The notes: generated by a model not told the origin, from the sequence alone. Counted from the first letter of the stretch, positions 1 to 7,600 are shown. The stretch: DNA of 29,410 bases from DASTDH01 sp041167675 (GCA_041167675.1 JBEEIB010000005.1:1-29410); one strand, 5' to 3'. Program-made: numbers and translations.

Positions 1-140
1 CCGTTCGCTGGTGTTCACTGTCGTTCGCTGGTGTTCACTGCCGTTCGCTGGTGTTCACTGTCGTTCGTTGGTGTTCACTGCCGTTCGTTGGTGTTCACTG
101 TCGTTCGTTGGTGTTCACTGCCGTTCGTTGGTGTTCACTG
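1..140. repeat. 20-bp tandem repeat array (7 units)
   Basis: Seven head-to-tail 20-bp units of the form YCGTTCGYTGGTGTTCACTG fill the first 140 bases, and the array may continue upstream of the window. The first base alternates C,T,C,T,C,T,C, which gives a higher-order 40-bp period. The eighth base is C in units 1-3 and T in units 4-7. All three forward frames stay open through the array, but the unusual Val/Arg/Trp/Cys/Ser translation is a by-product of the repeat, not a protein. Confidence 0.95.
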
Positions 141-217
141 TGCTACGGAATCTGTTCCGGTCAATTTTCGCAATATCTGTATCTGTTCTGGTCGACAGAT
201 CAGGCGAGGTTCTTTGG

Positions 218-1171
218 ATGGAAGGAATGCGATCCTCTTTGCCGCTATCGCCGCCGCGACTCGGCACTGCTTCACTCGAAGAACTGCAGGGCTGGATTTT
301 TACCTCGATCGGTGTGGCCTGTTTTAGTCTCTCTTTTGTCACTGCTCGACTTGCCCTGCGCGGCTTCGATCCAGGGATAATCGCGTTGGCGAGAGGTGCC
401 GGTGCTGGTCTGGTTGCCGTCGTTTGCGTGCTAGTGGGCAAGTATCCGCTGCCAACGCGTACGCAAATCGTGAGATTATGTCTGGCTGCGATTGGTATCG
501 TCTTCGTTTTCCCGATCTTTACGACGGTTGCGTTACAGACGGTACCAGCCAGTCATGCGGCTACGATCGCCGCTGTTTTACCGCTCTTGACCGCGCTATT
601 TGGAGTTTTGCGGAGACGGGAAAGGGCGCCATTCGCCTTTTGGGCGATTGCCGGATGCGGAACCCTCGTAGTCGGCTGGTTTTTGATGACGCGATCAAAC
701 GGCCTGCACCTTGAACAAGCCGACATGCTCATAATCCTCGCTTGCATTGCTTGCGCGTATGGCTATGCCGAGGGCGGTCTGTTGGCCCAAGAGATGGGCG
801 GTTGGCGTGCGATCTGTTGGATTTTGGTCTTCGCAACGCCGCTGGCCGTCGCTTTGCTGATCTCGTATTTAATGTGGCGAGGCGGAATCAATCGCGTCGA
901 CTCGCCAGCTGCCTGGTTCGGGCTTTTGTACCAAATTGCGGTTTCTCAATTCGTTGGCTTTGCGTTTTACTATCGAGGTTTGGCTCTGGGTGGCGTCGCG
1001 AAAATGAGCCAAATCCAACAATTCCAATCCGTGTTGGCAGTACTGGCGGCGAGTCTGTTTCTAGCCGAGCGAATCGACGTTCAGCTCTGGGTTGTGTTGG
1101 GACTTTTACTGGTTGCGGTGGTTGCCAGCCGCTGGAGTCTTCGATCAGCGAACGACAGCGAACGGCAGTGA
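218..1171 (+). CDS. EamA/DMT-superfamily transporter
   Basis: This is a predicted inner-membrane permease of the drug/metabolite transporter superfamily, 317 residues, which is the usual length for a protein with two EamA repeats and about ten membrane helices. Hydrophobic segments run through most of the chain. They include a first EamA half with the AALQTVPASHAATIAAVLPL-type helix and a second half ending in a long C-terminal hydrophobic helix. The frame stays open back into the tandem repeat, but I start at the ATG at 218 because GAGG at 206-209 is a good ribosome-binding site and the upstream residues are repeat-derived. The last codons (ANDSERQ) and the stop are supplied by an inverted copy of the upstream repeat. 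The substrate cannot be predicted; members export amino acids, metabolites or drugs. Family call is firm, exact start less so. Confidence 0.85.
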   Translation: MEGMRSSLPLSPPRLGTASLEELQGWIFTSIGVACFSLSFVTARLALRGFDPGIIALARGAGAGLVAVVCVLVGKYPLPTRTQIVRLCLAAIGIVFVFPIFTTVALQTVPASHAATIAAVLPLLTALFGVLRRRERAPFAFWAIAGCGTLVVGWFLMTRSNGLHLEQADMLIILACIACAYGYAEGGLLAQEMGGWRAICWILVFATPLAVALLISYLMWRGGINRVDSPAAWFGLLYQIAVSQFVGFAFYYRGLALGGVAKMSQIQQFQSVLAVLAASLFLAERIDVQLWVVLGLLLVAVVASRWSLRSANDSERQ

Positions 1172-1195
1172 ACACCAACGAACGGCAATGAACGG
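1149..1195 (-). repeat. Inverted copies of the 20-bp repeat
   Basis: Bases 1166-1185 are the exact reverse complement of the last unit type in the 1-140 array (CCGTTCGTTGGTGTTCACTG). Partial units lie on both sides (1149-1165 and 1186-1195). The EamA gene is therefore flanked by the same repeat in opposite orientation, and its stop codon (1169-1171) lies inside this copy. Confidence 0.9.
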
Positions 1196-1206
1196 AACCC
1201 AATATT

Positions 1207-1222
1207 TGCTATCTGCTATCTG
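1207..1222. repeat. Short TGCTATC direct repeat
   Basis: TGCTATCTGCTATCTG is two 7-bp direct repeats in the short gap between the transporter and the hydrolase. It resembles the ATAGCCG doublet at 7633-7648. Such doublets look like small slippage or intergenic repeats; no function is evident. Confidence 0.5.
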
Positions 1223-1243
1223 TCATTCGAGCCTGAGGCGAGA

Positions 1244-2119
1244 ATGATGAGCGCAGCCTCGATAAATGGTGTCACGATCGGCTACGATGATGCCGGCACC
1301 GGCGAGAACGTCCTTGTTCTCGTTCACGGGCATCCGTTCGATCGCTCGATGTGGCGAATGCAGGTCGGAAGAATCTCACGCCAAGACGCAAAGACGCCAA
1401 GATTACAGAGAGGTATAGACGAGCGAGAACGGTTCGAACGGCCCGGTTGGCGGGTGATTGCACCCGATCTGAGAGGATACGGAGAGAGTTCGATAGTAAC
1501 GGGAAAGACTACGCTTGATATTTTTGCCCACGATATTGCTGGGCTTCTCGATCAACTCAATATTCGAGAAGTTGTCATTGGGGGCCTATCAATGGGTGGC
1601 CAGATCGTGATGGAGTTCTGCCGCCTTTATCCGGAACGGGTGCGTGGGATTTTATTGGCGGCGACGTCTCCGAAGGCTGAAACGCAAGAGGGTAAGCAGA
1701 ACCGAGCGATCATGGCGGATCGCCTGCTACGCGAGGGGATGGAGCCGTATGCCGAAGAAGTCCTGCCAAAAATGGTGGCACCCCGAAACCTAGTGGCGCT
1801 ACCGGCAGTCGCCGAACATGTTCGTTCAATGATGCGCGCTGCACACCCAACTGGCGCCGCAGCTGCGTTGCGGGGTCGAGCCGAGCGCCCCGATTACGAG
1901 AGCACACTGGCGGCTCTCGATGTTCCCGCACTGATTGTGGTGGGCGACGAAGACGCGTTTACCACGCGCGCTGACGCCGAACGGATGCGTGCTCTCTTGA
2001 AGCGTTCTCAGCTTGTCTGGATGGAAGGAGTTGGGCATATGCCCAATCTCGAGCGAGAAGTGGAGTTTATTGAGGCGATGGAGAGATTGCTGGAGGCAGT
2101 AACGGTGGCAGTGCAGTAG
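1244..2119 (+). CDS. Alpha/beta hydrolase with in-frame repeat-derived insertion
   Basis: This is a cytoplasmic serine hydrolase of the alpha/beta fold, 291 residues. The oxyanion HGHPFD motif is at about 28-33, the nucleophile elbow GLSMGG gives Ser116, the acid is probably Asp237 in GDEDAFT, and the histidine is His265 in GVGHMPN. In this family the MW..Q element is normally followed within a few residues by the strand leading to APDLRGYGES. Here about 20 extra charged residues (roughly 42-66, bases 1367-1441) intervene, including the sequence SRQDAKTPRLQRG encoded by a short repeat. The frame is kept, so the protein could still fold with a surface loop. Two adjacent ATGs (1244, 1247) sit behind GAGG at 1235-1238, and either could be the start. 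The substrate is unknown; esterase, haloperoxidase-like and enol-lactonase relatives share these motifs. Confidence 0.88.
   Translation: MMSAASINGVTIGYDDAGTGENVLVLVHGHPFDRSMWRMQVGRISRQDAKTPRLQRGIDERERFERPGWRVIAPDLRGYGESSIVTGKTTLDIFAHDIAGLLDQLNIREVVIGGLSMGGQIVMEFCRLYPERVRGILLAATSPKAETQEGKQNRAIMADRLLREGMEPYAEEVLPKMVAPRNLVALPAVAEHVRSMMRAAHPTGAAAALRGRAERPDYESTLAALDVPALIVVGDEDAFTTRADAERMRALLKRSQLVWMEGVGHMPNLEREVEFIEAMERLLEAVTVAVQ
1375..1401. repeat. GACGC-AAAGACGCCAAG type repeat inside a gene
   Basis: An A/G/C-biased repetitive stretch with internal CGCCAAGA/CGCAAAGA/CGCCAAGA near-repeats lies within the hydrolase gene at the point where extra residues appear. From memory, similar strings are frequent intergenic repeats in Verrucomicrobia and related environmental genomes; this was not searched. 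Confidence 0.6.
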
Positions 2120-2127
2120 TGAGGGAA

Positions 2128-2225
2128 CAAAATATTGGCAGGGCGAAAACCTCGGCGCATGTGGATGCAGCATTAATTCGCGGGCAAGCCAAACGCGCCG
2201 AGGTTTTCGCCGTACCAATATTTTG
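2128..2225. repeat. Long imperfect palindrome / hairpin element
   Basis: Two 31-bp arms (2128-2158 and 2195-2225) are reverse complements except for a 3-bp internal bulge. The arms are CAAAATATTGG, then a bulge, then GGCGAAAACCTCGGCGC, and the mirror of these. A 36-bp loop separates them. The element sits just after the hydrolase stop. It could act as a strong RNA hairpin or terminator, or be a small non-autonomous mobile or REP-like element. No coding potential is credible. Confidence 0.85.
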
Positions 2226-2349
2226 GACGTTCGTCCTGATGTGTATTTCCATCGATTCTCCTCGGGACCGAGTTTCCTCAATATCCTTCACACCTTAAGT
2301 TGACTCGGATGCGAAAGCGTTGGGGGCTGGGACGACTCCCTTAACGCTC

Positions 2350-2371
2350 GCCTAACATTCCGCAATTAGGC
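2350..2371. other. Small stem-loop
   Basis: GCCTAA (2350-2355) pairs with TTAGGC (2366-2371) around a 10-nt loop in the gap between the hydrolase and the regulator. Just upstream, AGCGTT and AACGCT bracket a G-rich/CTCCC stretch (about 2317-2347). These may be part of a bidirectional termination zone between two convergent genes. Confidence 0.35.
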
Positions 2372-2384
2372 CTTATGTTGCCTC

Positions 2385-2407
2385 GGACGCGCGGGAGCGC
2401 GTCCCTA
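2385..2407 (-). terminator. REP-like hairpin at the regulator's stop codon
   Basis: GGACGCG (2385-2391) and CGCGTCC (2398-2404) form a perfect 7-bp GC-rich stem with a 6-nt loop, directly abutting the stop codon of the LacI-family gene (CTA at 2405-2407 on the plus strand). It lacks a U-tract, so it is better called a REP-like or stabilising hairpin than a classical intrinsic terminator. I recognise the GGGACGCG-CTCCCG-CGCGTCC pattern as a common dispersed sequence in such genomes, from memory only. Confidence 0.6.
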
Positions 2408-3403
2408 CCGGTGCACCGGAGCGGTGGAACGGCGGACGATCAGCTTAGGGGCGAACATTTTTCGCTGAACGCCGCGGCTGCCACGAAGTCGTTTCAACAT
2501 AAGATCGATGGTGAATCGGCCCATGGCTTCCACCGGTTGAGCGATCACGGTCAAGGGGGGATCGATGTAGCGCGCCCAAAAACCGTCGTCGAATGTCACG
2601 ATAGAAAGTTGTTCAGGTACCTTGAATTCGCGTTCTCGAACTAACGCAATCAGGCCAGCAGCCATTTCCATGTTTGCGGTAAAAACTGCGGTCGGTGGAT
2701 GCTTCAGGCTCAGAAGCCGCTGGCTGCAGAGGTAACCCGATTCCGACTGAAAATTGCCAATCTGAATGTAGTTGGTCGGAAGGGCGATCGACCGTCTGGC
2801 CAAAGCGTCCTGAAATCCAAGGAGGCGTGCCCTTCCATTCGAAAGATGCTGCGGGCCGGCAATGATCGCAATGCGAGTGTGCCCGAGTCCGGCTAAATGT
2901 TCGACGGCGAGTTCTGCTCCCTTTTGGTTGTTGATTGTAACGGTGTCGGTATCGGTGAGGCCGGACTCGCGATCAAAGTTGATCAGGATGGCGCCACTTT
3001 TGCGCACCAGTTCGAGCATTTCCAAGTTGCCGCCGGTCGAGCAGTTAATCACCCCCGCGACTTTACGATCGAGTAGCATGCGTAGCGCTGCCTCTTCCTT
3101 TTCTTTGTCTTCATCCGCGTTACAAATCAGGATCGTATAGCCGTTGGCTCTTGCTTGGTCCTCGATGCTTTTGACAAACGCTGCGAAGAAGTAATTACGA
3201 ATGTCGGAAATGACCACTCCAATGGTTCGGGTTTGTTGGGCACGGAGTGAGCGCGGACGGCCTGGTTGGTAATTGCCATTACGATGGACCGCGGCAAGGA
3301 CTCGCTCCCGAGTGGCGGGCGCAACATCGTCGGGTCGGTTCAGCGCGCGGGAGATGGTCGCGATACTAAGGTTTAATTCACGGGCGAGCTCGACGAGAGT
3401 CAT
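2405..3403 (-). CDS. LacI-family transcriptional regulator
   Basis: This 332-residue regulator has the usual LacI/GalR/RbsR layout and length. The N-terminal helix-turn-helix (residues 1-22, VELARELNLSIATISRALN) is followed by the hinge region (about 45-60) and a periplasmic-binding-protein-like effector domain. That domain starts at TIGVVISDIRNYFF and includes GHTRIAIIAGP and VTFDDGFWARYIDPPLTVI. It lies divergent from a ribose-type ABC importer with a palindromic site between, so the simplest reading is a local sugar-responsive repressor of that operon and perhaps of itself. The ATG is at 3403. The effector cannot be named; RbsR- or GalR-like sugars are plausible. The gene ends in a GC-rich hairpin. 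Confidence 0.93.
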   Translation of the reverse strand: MTLVELARELNLSIATISRALNRPDDVAPATRERVLAAVHRNGNYQPGRPRSLRAQQTRTIGVVISDIRNYFFAAFVKSIEDQARANGYTILICNADEDKEKEEAALRMLLDRKVAGVINCSTGGNLEMLELVRKSGAILINFDRESGLTDTDTVTINNQKGAELAVEHLAGLGHTRIAIIAGPQHLSNGRARLLGFQDALARRSIALPTNYIQIGNFQSESGYLCSQRLLSLKHPPTAVFTANMEMAAGLIALVREREFKVPEQLSIVTFDDGFWARYIDPPLTVIAQPVEAMGRFTIDLMLKRLRGSRGVQRKMFAPKLIVRRSTAPVHR

Positions 3404-3474
3404 TGTTAGCGGGGCGGGCGATCCGCTGTTCTACGGATTGCTAGAATAGTGAGAGAATGCGAGAGATAAAATTG

Positions 3475-3492
3475 AATGTAAAGCTTTACATT
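3475..3492. promoter_or_regulatory. Candidate LacI-family operator
   Basis: AATGTAAAGCTTTACATT is a perfect 18-bp palindrome. It lies 72 bp upstream of the regulator's start and about 150 bp upstream of the transporter operon. LacI-family proteins bind such symmetric sites, usually with a central CG; here the centre is GC. TTGACC begins within its right edge (3491) and could be a -35 element, though no convincing -10 follows at the right spacing. Binding by the adjacent regulator is inferred. Confidence 0.65.
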
Positions 3493-3567
3493 GACCGAGC
3501 CCGCGCGTATCAATCAAAAACCCCTCTCTCTAGCCCAGTGTCCCTCCCGATTCCCATTTATTTCGAA

Positions 3568-3633
3568 TCGCGAATTTCGGATTACGAATTTCGGACTCCA
3601 CAGTCCGCAATTCGCATTCCGCAATCCGCGTTT
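3568..3633. repeat. Imperfect palindromic intergenic repeat
   Basis: Arms at 3571-3595 and 3604-3628 match as reverse complements at about 20 of 25 positions around an 8-nt spacer. Each arm contains internal CGAATTTCGGA-like or TCCGCAATTCG-like sub-repeats. The element fills the 5' leader of the ABC operon, ending about 10 bp before the ATG. Translated, it gives the FRTPQSAIRIPQSAF type of pseudo-peptide that I associate with repetitive intergenic DNA in Verrucomicrobia-like genomes. Confidence 0.75.
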
Positions 3634-3643
3634 CTTATTGCGT

Positions 3644-5239
3644 ATGTCGTTGCCTGATGCCCCCAGCCAACCGCCCCAACGTTTGGCGCTGGAGATGCGG
3701 CAAATTTCGAAATCGTTTGGATCAACACAGGTCCTTCGCAATGTCGACTTCGAACTGAGGCCCGGCGAGATTCATGCGTTGATGGGAGAGAACGGAGCCG
3801 GCAAATCGACGCTAATGAAGATCGCGGGAGGACTCATTGAAGATTTCGAAGGTCAAATTCTTGTCGATGGCCAGTCGGTCCACCTTACCTCTCCGCGTGA
3901 CGCGACCCGAGCCGGAATTGCGATGATTCACCAGGAACTCAGCTTGGTTCCGGAGTTGCGGGTGGACGAAAACATTTTTCTCGGGCAGGAGAAGCTCCAA
4001 TCACTGTTTCTAGTGGATAGAAAAAGTCAGGTCCAAACCGCTCGCGACGTCCTGAAACCGCTCGACTTTCACGGGAGGATTCAGGTTCCGGTATCGCAAC
4101 TTCGAGTTGGCGAACAGCAATTGGTCGAAATAGCAAAGGCGCTGGTGGCCAAAGCTCGGATCCTGATCATGGACGAAGCGACCTCAGCGCTTTCTATTAA
4201 CGAGACCGAGCGCCTGTTCCAAGTCATCCGCCGGCTAGCTGCCGAGGGAGTCGCGATCGTCTACATCTCCCACCGGATGGAAGAGGTCTTCGCCCTTGCT
4301 CATACGGTCACGGTTTTGCGCGACGGAAGACGTATCGGGACATTGCCGGGAAAAGACGCGACCAGGCGGGAACTCATTCGGATGATGGTCGGCCGCGAGA
4401 TTCAGGAAATGCTAGCCGAAGACAAGAGTGCAACCAAGAAGGCGAAACCGATGCTGGAGGTTCGGAACCTTTCGTTAGAGCACCCGTCTCCGACACCCAG
4501 CCGGCCGATGCTAGTTCAGGACATAAGCTTTTCGGTCGGAGCTGGCGAGGTGTTTGGGCTTGGCGGATTGCTCGGAGCAGGACGAACCGAAGTTTTGCAA
4601 GTTCTGTATGGTCTGCATCCCGGAACCTCGGATGGCGATATCAGGATGGAAGGCAAACCAGTTCAGATCCTTGGTCCAGTGCAAGCGAAGGCACGAGGGA
4701 TTGCATTGGTCACCGAGGATCGAAAGCGAGACGGGCTCATTTTGGGTGCTGGGATTGATCGGAATGTTGCGCTGCCAGTAATGAGGACACTTACGCAGCT
4801 CGGCATCGTGTTACCTGGAAGGGAGAAGGCGTTGGCTGAGTCGATGATTCGTCAGCTGAACATTCACGCTCGTGATGCGGAACAGCCGACCGGATCGCTG
4901 AGCGGCGGCAACCAGCAAAAGGTCGTTGTGGCGAAATGCCTGGTGACCAAGCCGAGAGTGTTTCTACTCGATGAGCCCACGCGCGGAATCGATGTCGGTG
5001 CGAAAGCAGAGATTTATCGGTTAATTGGTGAGCTTGCGGATCAAGGACTGGCCATTGTTCTGGTGTCTTCCGAGCTTCCAGAGCTCATGTTGCTGTGCGA
5101 CCGCATTCTGGTACTGCGCGAAGGCCGTCCCACGGCGCTGATAGATCGCTCGGAGTTTTCTCAGGAAACGATTCTTGAATACGCTTCCCCGGGAGGCGCT
5201 ATCCAACCTGAATTTTCGAAACTGGAGACGACGGTGTGA
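3644..5239 (+). CDS. Sugar ABC importer, tandem ATP-binding protein (RbsA/MglA-like)
   Basis: The 531-residue protein carries two nucleotide-binding domains, as in RbsA/MglA/XylG, and would energise uptake of a monosaccharide through the permease encoded next. NBD1 has Walker A GENGAGKST, a diverged signature LRVGEQQLVEIAKAL and Walker B ILIMDEATSAL. NBD2 has the degenerate P-loop GGLLGAGRTE usual for this family, a good signature LSGGNQQKVVVAKCL and Walker B VFLLDEPTRGID. I start at the ATG at 3644 because upstream codons are made of an intergenic palindromic repeat; ATG 3695 is an alternative. The stop overlaps the permease GTG start by 4 bp, implying translational coupling. The substrate is not predictable from sequence; ribose, xylose, galactose or inositol are typical. 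Confidence 0.93.
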   Translation: MSLPDAPSQPPQRLALEMRQISKSFGSTQVLRNVDFELRPGEIHALMGENGAGKSTLMKIAGGLIEDFEGQILVDGQSVHLTSPRDATRAGIAMIHQELSLVPELRVDENIFLGQEKLQSLFLVDRKSQVQTARDVLKPLDFHGRIQVPVSQLRVGEQQLVEIAKALVAKARILIMDEATSALSINETERLFQVIRRLAAEGVAIVYISHRMEEVFALAHTVTVLRDGRRIGTLPGKDATRRELIRMMVGREIQEMLAEDKSATKKAKPMLEVRNLSLEHPSPTPSRPMLVQDISFSVGAGEVFGLGGLLGAGRTEVLQVLYGLHPGTSDGDIRMEGKPVQILGPVQAKARGIALVTEDRKRDGLILGAGIDRNVALPVMRTLTQLGIVLPGREKALAESMIRQLNIHARDAEQPTGSLSGGNQQKVVVAKCLVTKPRVFLLDEPTRGIDVGAKAEIYRLIGELADQGLAIVLVSSELPELMLLCDRILVLREGRPTALIDRSEFSQETILEYASPGGAIQPEFSKLETTV

Positions 5240-6528
5240 AAGGGATACTCACGGCAGCGGGAAATTTCCTGCTAAAGACGAAGCTGTTTTGGGGACTGGC
5301 GGTGCTTTATGGCGCGGGAATAGTTCTGTCTCCAGTCAACCGCAAAGGGGTGAACATTTTTTTGGAGCCCGGGAATCAGGCTGATGTCCTTCGGCAGGTT
5401 TCGAATAACGGAATCATTGCGGTGGGAATGACTCTCGTGATTCTAACTGGCGGTATCGACCTCTCGGTCGGTTCGATGATGGCCCTTGGGTGCATGCTCT
5501 GTGCGATGCTTCTAACCTTGACGGGGTGGACAGCTGCTTCGGTCACTTCGATTCCAATTTTAGCGATCGTAGCAGTCTTTCTTTGCAGCTATCTCGTGCC
5601 ATTAGTTGCTACCAATTTGCGGCGCGGAACAGCCAAACCAGTGGAACAAGCGGGCTGGAGTACTCGCCTGTCCGGCTTAGTCCTGGGCGTCGCGGTAGCG
5701 GCGTTGCTGCTTTGGTGGACCACGGGCCAGCTGCAAACGAAGTTTGGGGTTTTGGCTGTTCTGGTCACGGTGCCCGCAGTTGGTTTAGCCATTGGTGGAT
5801 TGACCGGCCTAATCATTTCTAAAGGCAGGTTGCAGCCATTCATCGTAACCCTGGCAATGATGGTCGCCATCCTCGGTGTCGCACGCTTGTTGGGCGGTGA
5901 GACCGCTGCCGTTTATCCTGTCTACACCGGTTCTAACGCTACCGAGCAGTTTGATATTCTCCGTGCTCTGGTGCTGCAAGTTATTCCCGTGCCCGGAATC
6001 TTTTTCCTGGTCGCTGTGCTGACGTTTGGGTTCATTCTTAAGTACACCGCGTTTGGCCGTTATATCTATGCAATCGGCGGAAACGAGCAGGCGGCCCGAT
6101 TGGCGGGAATCCGCGTGGACCAGATCAAAACGGCGGTCTATGCGATCGCCGGGATGTTAGCCTCGTCGGCCGGGGTGCTTTACACCGCGCAGTACCGGCA
6201 GGGGAAGCCGGACGCGGGTACTGGAGCTGAGCTCGACGCGATTGCTGCGGTCGTCATTGGCGGCACTAATCTGATGGGTGGGAAAGGCTCGATGACCGGA
6301 ACGTTCGTCGGGGTGCTGATCTTTGGTTTTCTCACCAACATCCTGCTGCTCAAAAACATTAACAGCAATATCCAATTCGTTTTGAAAGGCGCGATTATTC
6401 TTGCTGCGGTGCTGCTGCAAGAGGGGCAGATCGGACTTTGGTGGAAGCGCCTGCGTGCCCGAACCAAAAAAGCAAGTACGGGCGAGCCGCATAAAGATGA
6501 AATTCATTCCTTACAAAATCTTAGATAA
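5236..6528 (+). CDS. Sugar ABC importer permease (RbsC-like, enlarged)
   Basis: This is an inner-membrane permease of the branched-chain/RbsC-type fold. The family hallmark VILTGGIDLSVGS is at about 68-80, and the C-terminal half has the YAIGGNEQAARLAGI coupling region and the AAVVIGGTNLMGGKGS motif. At 430 residues it is about 100 longer than RbsC. In RbsC about 50 residues separate LSVGS from KGRVQAFI; here LSVGS and KGRLQPFI are about 115 apart. The extra sequence (about 100-165) holds added hydrophobic segments and a basic loop (LVATNLRRGTAKP), so an extra hairpin of helices is likely. The GTG start at 5236 overlaps the ATPase stop. It should pair with the ATPase and binding protein on either side. 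Confidence 0.9.
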   Translation: MKGILTAAGNFLLKTKLFWGLAVLYGAGIVLSPVNRKGVNIFLEPGNQADVLRQVSNNGIIAVGMTLVILTGGIDLSVGSMMALGCMLCAMLLTLTGWTAASVTSIPILAIVAVFLCSYLVPLVATNLRRGTAKPVEQAGWSTRLSGLVLGVAVAALLLWWTTGQLQTKFGVLAVLVTVPAVGLAIGGLTGLIISKGRLQPFIVTLAMMVAILGVARLLGGETAAVYPVYTGSNATEQFDILRALVLQVIPVPGIFFLVAVLTFGFILKYTAFGRYIYAIGGNEQAARLAGIRVDQIKTAVYAIAGMLASSAGVLYTAQYRQGKPDAGTGAELDAIAAVVIGGTNLMGGKGSMTGTFVGVLIFGFLTNILLLKNINSNIQFVLKGAIILAAVLLQEGQIGLWWKRLRARTKKASTGEPHKDEIHSLQNLR

Positions 6529-6614
6529 AGGGCCTGAGCCAAGAAAGGCCAACGCGAATTTCTGGGTTCCCGGAATGGGGATTCAGATCAGAAAAGACAA
6601 ACTGTCATACCCCC

Positions 6615-7577
6615 ATGAAACGACGAACGTTCATTAAAACAAGTATCGCTGCAGCGGCAGCATCGACGGTGTTCAAACCGTTCCAAGTGAGAGCCCAGGG
6701 CAAAAAATATGTGTTTGGGTTCTCGCAAGCCACCATTGTTGAACCTTGGCGTGTCCAGTTCAACAAGGACATGCAAAAAGAAGCTGACAAACATCCGGAA
6801 ATACAACTGATCATTACCGACGGACAAGACAAAACGGAGAAGCAAGTAGCTGATGTTGAAAGCCTGATTCAACAAGGTGTCGACATCCTATTGGTTAGCC
6901 CGAAGGAATCCGCCGGATTAACCGGTGTCATCCTCAAAGCTATTGACGCAAAAATTCCGGTGATCGTCCTCGACCGGAACGTCAATACCGACAAGTACAC
7001 GCAATTCATCGGCGGCGATAACGTGGTAATCGGCAAAGCGGCTGGCGAATACGCGGTCAAGCTGCTCGGCGGACCAGGAGCTGCGAAAGGCAATATTGTC
7101 GAGTTGTGGGGTGGAATGGGAACGCAGCCCGCTCACGATCGACACGACGGTTTCAATGAGTTCGTTGGCAAAGAGTCGGGCATTAAGTCGCTGCTTCAAC
7201 CCATCGACTGCGACTGGAAGCAGGCGAAGGGCTACGACACGATGACGACCGCTCTCAAGCAATTCGACAAGATCGATCTGGTTTACGGTCATAATGACCC
7301 GATCGCGTATGGCGCGTACCTCGCGGCCAAAGATGCTGGCCGGGAAAAGGACATCAAGTTTCTCGGAATCGATGCGTTGCCAAACGAAGGCGTCACTTGG
7401 GTTTGCAAAGGCGAACTCACCGCGACTTTCCTCTATGCGACACCGGGAGCGGAGGGCGTTCGCCAAGGATTGAAGGTCGTCAAAGGCGAAAAGGTGGAGA
7501 AAAAGATCACACTGCCGACCATGGCGATCGACAAAACGAACTGCGAGCAGATCCGGAAAGACAACGGCTTGACGTAA
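6615..7577 (+). CDS. Periplasmic sugar-binding protein (RbsB-like, Peripla_BP_4)
   Basis: This is the 320-residue substrate-binding component of the ABC importer. The N-terminus has a twin-arginine-like MKRRTFIKTS followed by an alanine-rich hydrophobic stretch and a likely cleavage site near VRAQ (about residue 28), so export by Tat or Sec is expected. The mature part matches the ribose/galactose-binding fold: FGFSQATIVEPWRVQFNKDM, DGQDKTEKQVADVESLIQQG, LLVSPKESAG, IPVIVLDRN, FIGGDN and VYGHNDPIAYGAYLAAKDAG. It lies 86 bp after the permease. No strong Shine-Dalgarno precedes the ATG. A small GGCCT/AGGCC hairpin (about 6532-6551) in the gap could help set higher expression of the binding protein. 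An intrinsic terminator follows. Confidence 0.93.
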   Translation: MKRRTFIKTSIAAAAASTVFKPFQVRAQGKKYVFGFSQATIVEPWRVQFNKDMQKEADKHPEIQLIITDGQDKTEKQVADVESLIQQGVDILLVSPKESAGLTGVILKAIDAKIPVIVLDRNVNTDKYTQFIGGDNVVIGKAAGEYAVKLLGGPGAAKGNIVELWGGMGTQPAHDRHDGFNEFVGKESGIKSLLQPIDCDWKQAKGYDTMTTALKQFDKIDLVYGHNDPIAYGAYLAAKDAGREKDIKFLGIDALPNEGVTWVCKGELTATFLYATPGAEGVRQGLKVVKGEKVEKKITLPTMAIDKTNCEQIRKDNGLT

Positions 7578-7600
7578 AACGCCCTCTTTATTCATTCACT

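Noticed and set aside
1..140. Tandem units as a CRISPR array or as a Trp/Cys-rich secreted protein
   Set aside because: The 20-bp units are contiguous with no spacers and no cas genes. All three forward frames are open only because of the repeat, and the translations have no family features.
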